From the NCBI GenBank assembly GCA_016875595.1, contig VGPI01000029.1:1-13995 (forward strand): 13,995 nt of DNA. The letters are read 5' to 3'. The position numbers were made by a program, and so were the translations under genes. The notes beneath the pieces were generated by a model that saw nothing but the letters and a program-made list of their open reading frames with translations, was not told the origin of the DNA and did no database searches. This stretch comes from Candidatus Cloacimonadota bacterium (lineage in GTDB: Bacteria; Cloacimonadota; Cloacimonadia; Cloacimonadales; Cloacimonadaceae). Position 1 is the first letter of the stretch; each line of letters opens with the position of its first letter. This document shows positions 1-8,264 of the stretch, one piece after another.

Positions 1-325
1 CGGAGATCATTAGGCGATTGGGCTGGGAAGATATTTCCAGGCAGGCGGCAAAATTGACCGTATCTCCGGTAACCGTGAGATCTTTGCGGTCGGGTGTGCC
101 GATATCGCCCTGGAGCACGTAGTCACTGTTGAAACCGATCCGGATCCTGATCTCGGCATCAAAGACCGGCGAGATGACCGTCTCCAGCGGAAAGCGGGTG
201 CCATCTTTCTTGCGGGGATAGACCTTGCAGCAGAGCCCCTCGCCAGCTTGCATCACCTTGACAATCGGGCAAGCGCCACGACAGAGGAGCATCCCGTTTT
301 CGTCGATATGGTTCAGGATATCCAT
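1..325 (-). CDS. Partial PAS / class III nucleotide cyclase chimera, probably decayed (runs off the left edge)
   Basis: The start ATG (325-323) overlaps the M14 gene's stop as TGATG, and an AAGGAG ribosome site lies 8 nt upstream. The frame stays open for 108 codons to base 1. Residues 1-56 resemble the second half of a PAS sensor domain (LNHIDENG, LCRGACP, KKDGTRFP). Residues 59-108 resemble the C-terminal half of an adenylate/guanylate cyclase domain (RIRIGFNS, GDIGTPDR, DLTVTGDTVN). In that family the VN Asn is followed four residues later by a catalytic Arg; Asn91 is present here but Cys95 sits at the Arg position. The N-terminal halves of both domains are absent, including the cyclase strand that carries the metal-binding Asp. 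I infer an in-frame fusion or deletion remnant that is unlikely to make cAMP or cGMP. The part beyond the left edge is unseen, so a second cyclase domain or a dimer partner is possible. Confidence 0.6.
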   Translation of the reverse strand, partial: MDILNHIDENGMLLCRGACPIVKVMQAGEGLCCKVYPRKKDGTRFPLETVISPVFDAEIRIRIGFNSDYVLQGDIGTPDRKDLTVTGDTVNFAACLEISSQPNRLMIS

Positions 326-1377
326 CACTCATACTCCTTGTGAATAAGGTCGAGGAAGAGCGCTTTGAGGGCGGTGAGGTGTTTGTGAACGATCTGTTTC
401 ATTTGTTTTGCGGGGGGATGGATCACGCTGACTCCCAGTTGATTGACCCCCCCCACCTCGATCAGAAACGCTCTGCTTTTGTGGGTATGGAAGAAAAAAT
501 TGCGGGCATTGCCGACGTGGGAACTGGCGCTGGTATGCACTTCGTAGTACCCCTCAGCATAGTCCTTTTTCACTTTCGAGGCATAGGTCCCGGCAATCTT
601 GAGCGTCTCGCCGAAGAGAGCTGCCTGCTCGTTATTGCGAGGATTGTACCAGGGCAGATAGAGCTTTTCACTGAAAGCGCCGGTGACGGAGCTATGAAAA
701 AAGATGGCAAGCTCAAAATAGGTACGGCTGGCAAACGACACCACTGCCTGAACCTCCGGTTCGGAAGCCGGGCTGCTGCCTTTGAAATATGGATTGGTGG
801 GAGGAACGCCGGGATCCGCATCCCAGAAAACGGGATAATTGCGGTTCAGATCCACTCCGTCTGAGGCATAGTCCAGGGTCTTATTGCCATCGGTATCGCG
901 GTTATTCTTACGCTTGTAGGGATAGAGCCCCTGGGAAACGATCCGGTAGCCCTCGGGATTGATCGTCGGGATGATCCAGAAGGTGAATGTATCCAGCAGT
1001 TCCCTGATCCGCGGATCGGATCGGGAGTTCTTCCAGAGTACGCGGAGCCATTCCATCACAATCTCCACACCCAATACCTCATCGCCATGGTGCTGGCCGA
1101 TCAGGAGGATGTGGCGTTCGCCCCGACCGGTCTCGAGCGCAAAGATGGGCAGGTCTTCGGTGCCACTGAAGCCGAACCGGTGGAGCTTGACGCTTGGCTG
1201 ATCTTTACCGGTGATCTCCTGGATCTCCTGACGCAGGGTCTGGTCGTTGCGGTACGTTTTGTCCAGCGGATAGCGGTTTCCGGGAATGACCGCACAGGAA
1301 CTGACAGCCAGGATCAGGCATGCCAGCACGATCAGTCCGCAGGTGCTTTGCCGGGCGGCTAAAAAGCGGCGAATCAT
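325..1377 (-). CDS. M14-family zinc carboxypeptidase, predicted lipoprotein
   Basis: This 350-residue metallopeptidase should remove C-terminal residues from peptides, or act on peptidoglycan-type peptides, outside the inner membrane. The N-terminus is a lipoprotein signal: RR near the start, a hydrophobic stretch at about 14-24, and lipobox VSSC with Cys28. M14 landmarks are in order: zinc ligands His97 and Glu100 in GQHHGDE, the substrate-binding GVDLNRNYPVFW (174-185), SEPEVQ (205-210), a third zinc ligand candidate His228 in FFHSS, and the catalytic Glu307 in FLIEVGG. All key residues expected of an active enzyme are visible. The start ATG (1377-1375) directly abuts the upstream gene's TAG stop, and the stop overlaps the next start, so it is probably the middle gene of a minus-strand operon. 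The substrate cannot be read from the sequence; the M14 call is secure. Confidence 0.93.
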   Translation of the reverse strand: MIRRFLAARQSTCGLIVLACLILAVSSCAVIPGNRYPLDKTYRNDQTLRQEIQEITGKDQPSVKLHRFGFSGTEDLPIFALETGRGERHILLIGQHHGDEVLGVEIVMEWLRVLWKNSRSDPRIRELLDTFTFWIIPTINPEGYRIVSQGLYPYKRKNNRDTDGNKTLDYASDGVDLNRNYPVFWDADPGVPPTNPYFKGSSPASEPEVQAVVSFASRTYFELAIFFHSSVTGAFSEKLYLPWYNPRNNEQAALFGETLKIAGTYASKVKKDYAEGYYEVHTSASSHVGNARNFFFHTHKSRAFLIEVGGVNQLGVSVIHPPAKQMKQIVHKHLTALKALFLDLIHKEYE

Positions 1378-3933
1378 CTATACAGAGCCATCCCGGCGGG
1401 TTCTTTGGCGGTAATGGAGAAAGATACCTCCACCCAGGGCAAGAATGGTCACCAGCAATCCGATCAAACTAAGACGGACACTGGTCTGGTAGGAGGGAGG
1501 ATCGAAACGGAAGATGACCTCGTGTTTGCCGGCCGGGACAACAATCCCGCGCAGGACATAATTGACATTGTGGATCGGCGTCTCCTCGCCATCGATAAAC
1601 GCCTTCCAGCCGGCGGGATAGTAGATCTCGCTGAGCACCATCAGTGCGGTACTGCCAGTGCGGACGCTCAGTCCGATCTCATGCAAATCATATTGGGTGA
1701 CGTCGATCCGGTTGAATCCCGGTTTACCGATACCGGCAACATCCTGCGTGGCATAAGCGATCCGGGCGGGATTAAAATCAGGTTCGTTCATCTGGGAGAT
1801 GATGGAATCCGCCGGTGTCACCACTTTCAAGGAATCCACAAACCACGCAGTGGGAAGCGCTTTCATATTCTGATAGATCGTGATCGGATGCGTTGCGCTC
1901 TGAAAGACGAGCCGCTTGTCCTGGAGCATTTCGCCATAGGGCAGCGTGTCACTAACGACAATGTAGCGTGTATTCAGCATATCCAGGACGGGAGTGGGAT
2001 ATTCCATCCCATAGTTTGTGAGCACCTGGCGATAGCGGTTGAATTGACCAAGGATGGAACGGTTGAGCAGGTTGTCATAGATCTGGAGTTTGGCGGCAGA
2101 ATAGCCCCAAATGGTACGATGATGATAAGCCCAGCGTCCCGGCACTCTCTCATCCGGGGTAAAGATGCGGGAATTGGTCTGGTCTTGGAGTAGAAACTCG
2201 TCATAGTCCTGCAGGGCAAAGTAATTGCGGTGCTTTTGCGGCGGTTCCAGACGGCGTAAAGATCTGCCGGTATAAGGCCAGAGATCGATGAATGCCAGCA
2301 GAATAAGTAAAATGATCATGACATAATGCGGTATCTTCTTGATCGAGAAGAGATAAACCGCTCCGAGCGCAATCGTCAACAAGGCCATGGAAAGCATTCC
2401 GCTCTTGTGGATCATCCCGAGCCGGTGCTCACGGAGTTGCTCAAAGACCTGAGCCGCCTGGGGATACTGCTTCTGCAATTCCACCTCCTCAGACGTAAGC
2501 AGCTTCATTCCACCGAAGATGGTGGTGGCAGTGGCAGAGAAGATCAGGAAGATGCAGCCGACAATGAGGAAAAGACGCAACATCCGCTTGACGGTAGCTT
2601 TGTCCGCATTCCTGCACCTGTCAATGATGGTATCGATCCCGAGGGCAGCAAGAATGACAGCATTGACCTGAACCATCGCCAGAATCATCGCCGGAACGCG
2701 GAATTTATTGAAGAAGGGCAGATAACGCAAGAGCAGTCCGGATAGGAAAGGCGTGTATTTACCAAAGGACATCATTGCAAACAGGAAAGAAGCGATCCAT
2801 AAGAACACGGCAAAACGCCGGTGTTTGCCCCAGAACGCAAAGAACCCAAAAAACAGCACGATCAATCCGAAGTAAAGATAGACCTGAGTGGATTCCATGC
2901 CACCCCAATAGGTGGTGAAGCCCCTCAGAGGGCTATTCATATCGTTGGTCACGGGAGCGCTGACCCCGCCGTAAAACTCGGGCATGATAAAGCTCATCGT
3001 CTCGCTTGGCTGGAATGACCAGCCCTGGGCATAAGCGGTGTCCAGTCCGGTAGCTCCACCCCGCATGGTGTAATGATTATATTCCCATGTGCTTAGATAG
3101 GGGTTCATCACTGCCAGAGCGGTCAAGCCAAAAGCAGCTATCGCCAGACAGGTGTAAAGGATAAATTGCTTCCACTTCTTGCTGAGGAAGGTCTCGATGA
3201 GCGTAAAGACCCAATACATTCCGATAAAAAGATAGAGGTAGTAGGTAATCTGGGGATGATTTTCGCGGAGTTGGGTGATCAGGAAGGTCGCCAGGAGTCC
3301 CATGCCCAGCAGCCCGGGCTTTTTCCTCAGATACATCAGCGCCCACATTACCCAGGGGATATACATTATGGCACGGAACTTGGTGTTGTGACCAATGTCC
3401 AGAAGCCCCACCCAATGACAACTGAAGATGAAAGCCACCGCCCCGAAGAAGCAGATCCAGTGATCCATCCCCAGAAACTTCAGCAGGACAAATATACCGA
3501 GCCCGCCCAGGATGAGCAGGAAGATACGCCAGTTGATCGCCTTGTCGGTCAGACGGGTCAAGCTTTCCAGGAAGGGATAGCGGTTCGGGAAAGAGATCAT
3601 GTATGCCGGCATGCCGGAAAACATATTGGGCGCCCATAAGGCACGGTCACTGTGGGTCTTATTGTATTCGATCACGGTATTGGCGGCTGCTTCCCATTGG
3701 GTGATATCGTGGGCGATCGGGAATTGCTTCTGGTAAGCCACGGGGAAATAGATCAAACTCACCGCGACAAACAGCAGGATCGCCAGGATCAGATAAGGAC
3801 GGGCAGAGATCCTTGTTCCAAGATCAGATAGGAGGTGTGCTCCAGTGTTCTTACCCGTGCCTTTTACCGGCGGTTGTTGTCTCTCTTTCTCAATCGGTTT
3901 CAGTTTTGGGTTGACAGTTTTCTTGCTCATCAT
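1378..3933 (-). CDS. YfhO-like polytopic membrane protein (probable GT-C-type glycosyltransferase)
   Basis: An 851-residue integral membrane protein resembling the bacterial YfhO family, whose members are thought to be GT-C-fold glycosyltransferases acting on lipid-linked sugars in envelope polymer synthesis. A Lys/Pro-rich cytoplasmic tail (1-45) precedes a first membrane helix (about 46-65). The following loop carries HDITQW with Asp76, where GT-C enzymes usually have a catalytic acidic residue. About a dozen further hydrophobic helices follow, with family-like TMRGGATGLD and MPEFYGG in between. A soluble domain near the C-terminus contains YYPAGWKAFIDGEE and the chain ends with one more helix and a basic tail. 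Two ATGs are adjacent (3933 and 3930). The ribosome site GAGG (3939-3936) lies 2 nt from the first and 5 nt from the second, so 3930 is the likelier start, giving 850 residues. It is first of three minus-strand genes and divergent from the thioesterase. The donor and acceptor are unknown. Confidence 0.85.
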   Translation of the reverse strand: MMSKKTVNPKLKPIEKERQQPPVKGTGKNTGAHLLSDLGTRISARPYLILAILLFVAVSLIYFPVAYQKQFPIAHDITQWEAAANTVIEYNKTHSDRALWAPNMFSGMPAYMISFPNRYPFLESLTRLTDKAINWRIFLLILGGLGIFVLLKFLGMDHWICFFGAVAFIFSCHWVGLLDIGHNTKFRAIMYIPWVMWALMYLRKKPGLLGMGLLATFLITQLRENHPQITYYLYLFIGMYWVFTLIETFLSKKWKQFILYTCLAIAAFGLTALAVMNPYLSTWEYNHYTMRGGATGLDTAYAQGWSFQPSETMSFIMPEFYGGVSAPVTNDMNSPLRGFTTYWGGMESTQVYLYFGLIVLFFGFFAFWGKHRRFAVFLWIASFLFAMMSFGKYTPFLSGLLLRYLPFFNKFRVPAMILAMVQVNAVILAALGIDTIIDRCRNADKATVKRMLRLFLIVGCIFLIFSATATTIFGGMKLLTSEEVELQKQYPQAAQVFEQLREHRLGMIHKSGMLSMALLTIALGAVYLFSIKKIPHYVMIILLILLAFIDLWPYTGRSLRRLEPPQKHRNYFALQDYDEFLLQDQTNSRIFTPDERVPGRWAYHHRTIWGYSAAKLQIYDNLLNRSILGQFNRYRQVLTNYGMEYPTPVLDMLNTRYIVVSDTLPYGEMLQDKRLVFQSATHPITIYQNMKALPTAWFVDSLKVVTPADSIISQMNEPDFNPARIAYATQDVAGIGKPGFNRIDVTQYDLHEIGLSVRTGSTALMVLSEIYYPAGWKAFIDGEETPIHNVNYVLRGIVVPAGKHEVIFRFDPPSYQTSVRLSLIGLLVTILALGGGIFLHYRQRTRRDGSV

Positions 3934-4022
3934 TTCCTCAGTCTGTTTGGTTTGGTTGCCTTAAACGCCATGATTGGCAATCGGTCAAGTAAAAAGTCAA
4001 GCCGATGATATCAGGAGCGATG

Positions 4023-4418
4023 ATGTATTTTCGATTTAACAAGAAAATCTATGGCTATGAGTGCGATGTTTATGGCCATCTGAACAATAGCAATTACCTC
4101 CAGTTGCTGGAATCAGCCCGTAGCGAAGCACTCACTGAGATGGAGGTGCCGATCCGGTATCTGCGGGAGCAGGGCATCCAGATCTTTATCCTGCGGTTTG
4201 AACTGGACTACATCAAAGCCCTGCAACTGGAAGATTCCATCGAGGTACGCAGTTACGTCCGCGAATGCAACCGGCTCAAAGCGATCTGGGATCAGGAGAT
4301 CTATGACTCATCCGGTGCTCTTTGCTTCCGGGCACGGATGACCAGCGTCTTCGCCCGGGATGGCAAAGCGGCTCGCATCCCGGTGGACTTGCAGCAGCAT
4401 TTCCTGAAGTACATCTGA
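4023..4418 (+). CDS. Hotdog-fold acyl-CoA thioesterase (4HBT / YbgC-FadM type)
   Basis: A 131-residue protein of the 4-hydroxybenzoyl-CoA thioesterase family, expected to hydrolyse acyl-CoA (or acyl-ACP) thioesters in the cytoplasm. The signature ECDVYGHLNNSNY spans 13-25, with Asp15 as the catalytic acid and the GHxNN turn beginning the long hotdog helix. A second half, ELDYIKALQLEDSIEV to FRARMTSVFARDGKAARIP, fits the remaining strands. Length is typical. Starts at 4005, 4020 and 4023 are all in frame. AGGAG at 4013-4017 is 2 nt from 4020 but 5 nt from 4023, so I place the start at 4023; the 4005 start would lie upstream of the ribosome site. It is divergent from the YfhO-like gene across about 90 nt, which should hold promoters for both, though I could not pick convincing -35/-10 boxes. 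Its substrate is not determinable here. Confidence 0.88.
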   Translation: MYFRFNKKIYGYECDVYGHLNNSNYLQLLESARSEALTEMEVPIRYLREQGIQIFILRFELDYIKALQLEDSIEVRSYVRECNRLKAIWDQEIYDSSGALCFRARMTSVFARDGKAARIPVDLQQHFLKYI

Positions 4419-4514
4419 CGGGGTCATAGAATATATTGATTGCCAGAAAACCCCACGACAAAAAATTGATCCCATGGTGATAATAGTAACGTAAGTGAAT
4501 AAGAATAAAGACCT

Positions 4515-4532
4515 TGCCCTATCGATCGGGCA
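4515..4532. promoter_or_regulatory. 18-bp near-perfect palindrome upstream of queD (possible operator or leader hairpin)
   Basis: TGCCC-T-ATCGAT-C-GGGCA reads the same on both strands except for one central mismatched pair. It lies 30 nt before the queD start, in the 144-nt gap that precedes the long plus-strand gene run. As RNA, a C-G pair and a U-G pair can extend the stem outward by two more positions. It is symmetric enough for a dimeric regulator site, and it has no following T-run, so it is not a typical terminator. I do not recognise a preQ1 riboswitch here. The function is inferred from position and symmetry alone. Confidence 0.35.
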
Positions 4533-4562
4533 GGATGATGCTATTTTGATCAAGAGGTACAA

Positions 4563-4931
4563 ATGTATAAATTGAATGTGACTGAGACCTTTTCCGCCGC
4601 TCACCGGCTGGATGGGTATCAAGGATTGTGCTGCAACCTGCATGGACACAACTGGAAGGTGAGAGTGGGTCTGGTCTGCAGTGAATTGGACGGGATCGGG
4701 ATGGCGTTGGATTTTGGGATCATCAAACAGCATCTGCGCCGTATCCTGACTCCTTTGGATCATGCTTATCTCAATGACCTGCCTGAGTTTAAGGGGATCA
4801 ATCCCACTTCGGAACACCTGGCGCAATATATCCATGACGAGATGCAGTTACGCTTGGCGGATACCGTCTGTAGTGTGTTCGAGGTGGAGATCAGTGAATC
4901 AGAAAAGACATCGGTGGTATATCAAAAATGA
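4563..4931 (+). CDS. queD: 6-carboxy-tetrahydropterin synthase (QueD / 6-pyruvoyl-tetrahydropterin synthase family)
   Basis: This 122-residue enzyme converts 7,8-dihydroneopterin triphosphate to 6-carboxy-5,6,7,8-tetrahydropterin, an early step of queuosine (7-deazaguanine) synthesis. Zinc ligands are His14 in FSAAHRL and His27/His29 in LHGHNW. The catalytic Cys is Cys23, from the Cys-x3-His-Gly-His spacing; Cys24 is adjacent. LDFGIIKQHL (49-58), the LDHAYLND stretch with the Asp66-His67 pair, and Glu112 near the C-terminus complete the active site. Length matches the QueD group (about 120) rather than the longer eukaryotic enzymes. GAGG at 4554-4557 sits 5 nt before the ATG. The stop overlaps the engB start by 4 nt (ATGA). 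queC, queE and queF are not in the window, so assignment to queuosine rather than another pterin route rests on family resemblance. Confidence 0.9.
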   Translation: MYKLNVTETFSAAHRLDGYQGLCCNLHGHNWKVRVGLVCSELDGIGMALDFGIIKQHLRRILTPLDHAYLNDLPEFKGINPTSEHLAQYIHDEMQLRLADTVCSVFEVEISESEKTSVVYQK

Positions 4932-5542
4932 TCAGAATCGTGGAATCTTTCTTCGTTAAGAGCGCTGTAGAACCGCAGGATTATCCCGCCTCCGCCTACC
5001 CGGAATTCGCCTTTGCCGGCAGATCCAATGTCGGTAAATCCACCCTCATCAATCTGCTCACCAGCCATAAGGGACTGGCAAAGACCAGTTCCACTCCCGG
5101 CAAGACCCGACTGCTAAATTTCTTCCTCATCCGCTACAAGCGGGAAAACACCGAGGAACAGGGCTTTATGCAGTTCACCGATCTGCCGGGCTACGGCTTT
5201 GCCGAGGTCTCTCTGACGGAACTGGAAAAGTGGCGCCGGATGGTGAACCGCTTTTTTGAAGAACGCTTACATCTTGCCGGCATTGTGATCCTGGTGGATA
5301 TCCGTCACGAAGCCGACCCCAAGGACATTCAGATGCTCAAGATGTTGCGGATGCGCAAGATCCCGCATTGTGTGATCGCCACCAAATCCGATAAAATTCC
5401 CAAGACCCGGATCAAACAAACCGTGCAAAAACTTGCCAAAGGACTGGAACTGGGCGAGGCACCGATCTTCCCTGTCTCGGCATTGAACTACCTGGGAACG
5501 GAACACCTCATCGACTGGTTTGAGCAGCGCATCTCCGGTTAA
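4928..5542 (+). CDS. engB: Ribosome biogenesis GTPase EngB (YsxC/YihA)
   Basis: A 204-residue cytoplasmic TRAFAC-class GTPase needed for late assembly of the 50S ribosomal subunit. All G motifs are visible: G1 P-loop GRSNVGKST (31-39), switch I STPGKTR with Thr56, G3 DLPGYG (85-90), G4 TKSD (152-155) and G5 SAL (184-186). The YPEFAFAGRSNVGKS and TPGKTRLLNFF contexts are characteristic of EngB and separate it from Era and EngA, which have extra domains. Length is normal for the family. The start is the ATG inside the ATGA overlap with queD. Only a weak ribosome site precedes it, so expression probably depends on coupling to queD. mnmG follows after 7 nt. Confidence 0.96.
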   Translation: MIRIVESFFVKSAVEPQDYPASAYPEFAFAGRSNVGKSTLINLLTSHKGLAKTSSTPGKTRLLNFFLIRYKRENTEEQGFMQFTDLPGYGFAEVSLTELEKWRRMVNRFFEERLHLAGIVILVDIRHEADPKDIQMLKMLRMRKIPHCVIATKSDKIPKTRIKQTVQKLAKGLELGEAPIFPVSALNYLGTEHLIDWFEQRISG

Positions 5543-5549
5543 GTGATCC

Positions 5550-7418
5550 ATGTCTGTCTTTGATTATGATGTCATCGTCGTGGGTGCCGGTCATGCCGGC
5601 ATCGAGGCAGCGCTTGCCTCTGCCCGTTTGGGTGCACGCACTTTGGCATTGGTGATCAAGCTGGAATCCATCGGCAGGATGTCCTGCAATCCCTCCATTG
5701 GCGGACCGGCAAAAGGACATCTGACCCGGGAGATCGATGCCCTGGGCGGAGAACAGGCATGGGTGGCAGACCTGACCGGCATCCATTACCGCATGCTGAA
5801 TATGAAGAAGGGACCGGCGGTCTGGGCACCCCGCGCTCAGAACGACCGCATCCAATACTCTCTGCTGATGCGTGAGCATCTGGAAGCACAAACCGGACTC
5901 GATATCCTCGAAGCCAGCGTCAGCGGTCTCCTCGTCAGGGATAATGCCGTCAGCGGAGTCAAGACGTTATTCGGCAAGGAGTTCACCGCTCCCCGCGTCA
6001 TTCTTGCCACTGGTACTTTTCTCAACGGCATGATCCATACCGGCAAGGTCTCGATTTCCGGTGGCAGAGCCGGGGAGCCCGCCGCACTCTTTCTCTCCGA
6101 GGACCTCGGGGCTGTGGGCTTGGCAGTCAGACGGTTCAAGACCGGAACGCCTCCCCGGATCGACATGCGCACCCTTGATTACGGCAAACTGGAAGCCCAG
6201 CCTGGCGATGACGAGCCCCAGGGCTTCAGTTACTATCGCCACGTCACTCCCCGCAACCACGTATCCTGCTACATCACCCGCACCACTGAGGAGACGCATC
6301 GCATCATCTCCGAAAACATCCGGCTTTCCGCCCTTTATAGCGGTATCATCAAGGGTATCGGACCCCGCTACTGCCCCTCGATCGAGGACAAGATCGTCAA
6401 GTTCCCGGACAAACCCACCCACCATATCTTTATCGAACCGGAAGGTCTCAGCACCCACGAGGGCTACGTGAATGGCATCTCCACCAGCTTACCGCCCCAG
6501 GTTCAGGACGCCATCATCCGCAGCATCCCCGGGCTGGAGCGTGCCCGCATCGTTCGCTACGGCTATGCCATCGAATACGACTACATCAGCCCCGAGGAGA
6601 TCACCCTGACTTTGGAGACCAGGAAGATCAAAGGACTGTATCTGGCGGGTCAGATCAACGGCTCCTCCGGTTATGAGGAAGCCGCCGGTCAGGGTTTGAT
6701 GGCAGGGATCAACGCCGTTCTTTCCTTAGATGGACGCAGCCCGCTTATCCTCGACCGCAGCAATGCCTATCTTGGCGTCCTGATCGATGACCTGGTCACC
6801 TGCGGCACTAACGAGCCCTACCGGATGTTCACCTCCCGGGCGGAATACCGCCTTTGCCTGCGACAGGACAATGCCGATGAGCGCTTGATGCCGATCGGCA
6901 GAGACCTCGGCTTGGTCTCCGATGTCCGCTGGCAACGCTTTCAATCGATGCTTGCCGCGAAGGAAAGGGAGCTGCTCCGCCTCCAGCGCGAGACCTGTGA
7001 CCAGCATCCCGACCTCACCGAGCCGGTCAAGTTCGCTCTTTTGCTCAAACGCCCCCGGATCACCTCTCAGGATCTCATCCGCTATGGCTGGAAACCCTCC
7101 CCCGATGTGGATCCAGGCACTGCCCGCCGCATCGAACTCGAGATCAAGTATGAGGGCTACCTCAAGCGTCAGGAAGAAGAACTGGAGCGTTTCCGCAAAG
7201 CCGAAGGCATCACTCTGCCGGGCGATATCGACTACATGCACATCAACACCATCGCCTGGGAAGCCCGGGAAAAGCTGAATCGCATCCGCCCCCTCAGCAT
7301 CGGACAGGCAATGCGCATTCCCGGTGTCAATTACACCGACACCTCCGCCCTGATGATCTGGCTCCGGAAGCATAAACTCCTCCCCAGCAGTCCACTCCGA
7401 GAAGTAACAGGAGCATAA
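5550..7418 (+). CDS. mnmG: tRNA uridine-5-carboxymethylaminomethyl modification enzyme MnmG (GidA)
   Basis: A 622-residue FAD protein that, with the GTPase MnmE, installs carboxymethylaminomethyl groups on U34 of certain tRNAs. The N-terminal Rossmann motif GAGHAG (12-17) binds FAD. CNPSIGGPAKGH (46-57) and RYCPSIEDKI (273-282, Cys275) are the family's conserved cysteine regions. GQINGSSGYEEAAGQG (367-382) is the GidA signature. The C-terminal helical domain that contacts MnmE and tRNA is intact and ends in a typical SIGQAMRIPGVNYTD segment. Length is close to the E. coli protein (629). The start follows the engB stop by 7 nt with only a weak purine-rich site. mnmE is not in the window. This is a full-length, confident assignment. 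Confidence 0.97.
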   Translation: MSVFDYDVIVVGAGHAGIEAALASARLGARTLALVIKLESIGRMSCNPSIGGPAKGHLTREIDALGGEQAWVADLTGIHYRMLNMKKGPAVWAPRAQNDRIQYSLLMREHLEAQTGLDILEASVSGLLVRDNAVSGVKTLFGKEFTAPRVILATGTFLNGMIHTGKVSISGGRAGEPAALFLSEDLGAVGLAVRRFKTGTPPRIDMRTLDYGKLEAQPGDDEPQGFSYYRHVTPRNHVSCYITRTTEETHRIISENIRLSALYSGIIKGIGPRYCPSIEDKIVKFPDKPTHHIFIEPEGLSTHEGYVNGISTSLPPQVQDAIIRSIPGLERARIVRYGYAIEYDYISPEEITLTLETRKIKGLYLAGQINGSSGYEEAAGQGLMAGINAVLSLDGRSPLILDRSNAYLGVLIDDLVTCGTNEPYRMFTSRAEYRLCLRQDNADERLMPIGRDLGLVSDVRWQRFQSMLAAKERELLRLQRETCDQHPDLTEPVKFALLLKRPRITSQDLIRYGWKPSPDVDPGTARRIELEIKYEGYLKRQEEELERFRKAEGITLPGDIDYMHINTIAWEAREKLNRIRPLSIGQAMRIPGVNYTDTSALMIWLRKHKLLPSSPLREVTGA

Positions 7419-7421
7419 ACT

Positions 7422-8264
7422 ATGAAGCCATCCTTCAACTCTGTCTTCCTTTCCCCATTCCGCCGTGCGCAATGGCTGTTCATCCTGATCCTGCCGCTCT
7501 TCCTCTTGTCCGCCTGTCCCGGCAAGCGACCTGTCGTCCCGGAACAGCAAGCTGTCCGGGTCAATTATCTCACTGCCGAAGTGCCGGCATGGATGATGGA
7601 TCTGCCCGAAGGTGACTATACCATCGGCATCGCCTGGCGTCCCACCATGTTTGACAGCGATTCGGAGGATGCAGCGCGTGACTTTGCCGCCGTCTCCTTT
7701 TCCCGCAATCACAGCGCTTACGTGGTGGACAAGTCCCTCGTCTATTCTCTCTCTCAAATGCAGGAAATCGACTGGAACAACGTCAATTTCAAGGTCGTCG
7801 TCAGTGCCGATACCACTTTTTTACGCCGCTCCGCCCGTGACCTGATCCTGCTGGACAAGGTCGAGATCCATGGCTTTCTCATTGCCCTGTTTGGATTTAA
7901 CCAGATCGAAACCGACGAGACGCCACGCCTGATGCACATGACCACGAAACCCGTCTGGTGCGATCAAACCAATCTCTTCATTTCCGGTGAGTCAGTCGTC
8001 ACCACCGGCACCGCTCTTTCCGCCAATCTCTTCGATGCCTGGACCCAAGCCCAGGAAACTGCCTTGCGCACTATAGCCCGATACCAGGTGCAACGAGTCG
8101 TCTCCCGCCTCCTGGTCAACAACGACTGGATGCAGCAATACACGCAAATGGAGACCGTCCTCCGCAATCAGCGCGTCTATCTCCGCCGCAGTTTCATCGA
8201 GTTTCGTCAGATCGAGAACCAACCCAGCTACAAGGTCTATCTCCAGTTCAAGGCGGATAGATGA
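7422..8264 (+). CDS. LPP20-like lipoprotein
   Basis: A 280-residue predicted lipoprotein. Basic residues (RR, 14-15) precede a hydrophobic segment (18-30) and lipobox LSAC with Cys32, followed by PGKRP. Two related-looking modules follow. One around 56-110 has PAWMMDLPEGDYTIGIA and an Ala-rich SEDAARDFAAVSF. The second, around 180-230, has LFISGESVVTTG and DAWTQAQETALRTIARY. This pattern of a 'trip from signal to ageing Ala/Arg-rich helix' resembles the LPP20 group of envelope lipoproteins, whose biochemical role is largely unknown. Alternative: a FCB-specific lipoprotein without a named family. AGGAG lies 8 nt before the ATG, overlapping the end of mnmG, and the stop overlaps the kdsB start as ATGA. 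Its place before kdsB suggests an outer-membrane role, an inference from context only. Confidence 0.7.
   Translation: MKPSFNSVFLSPFRRAQWLFILILPLFLLSACPGKRPVVPEQQAVRVNYLTAEVPAWMMDLPEGDYTIGIAWRPTMFDSDSEDAARDFAAVSFSRNHSAYVVDKSLVYSLSQMQEIDWNNVNFKVVVSADTTFLRRSARDLILLDKVEIHGFLIALFGFNQIETDETPRLMHMTTKPVWCDQTNLFISGESVVTTGTALSANLFDAWTQAQETALRTIARYQVQRVVSRLLVNNDWMQQYTQMETVLRNQRVYLRRSFIEFRQIENQPSYKVYLQFKADR

Noticed and set aside
4419..4562. preQ1 riboswitch before queD
   Set aside because: I could not find the short H-type pseudoknot pattern or its A-rich tail; only the palindrome stands out.
6726..7757. 343-codon minus-strand frame across mnmG and the lipoprotein gene
   Set aside because: It is antisense to well-supported genes, matches no family and reflects the high-GC codon usage of mnmG.
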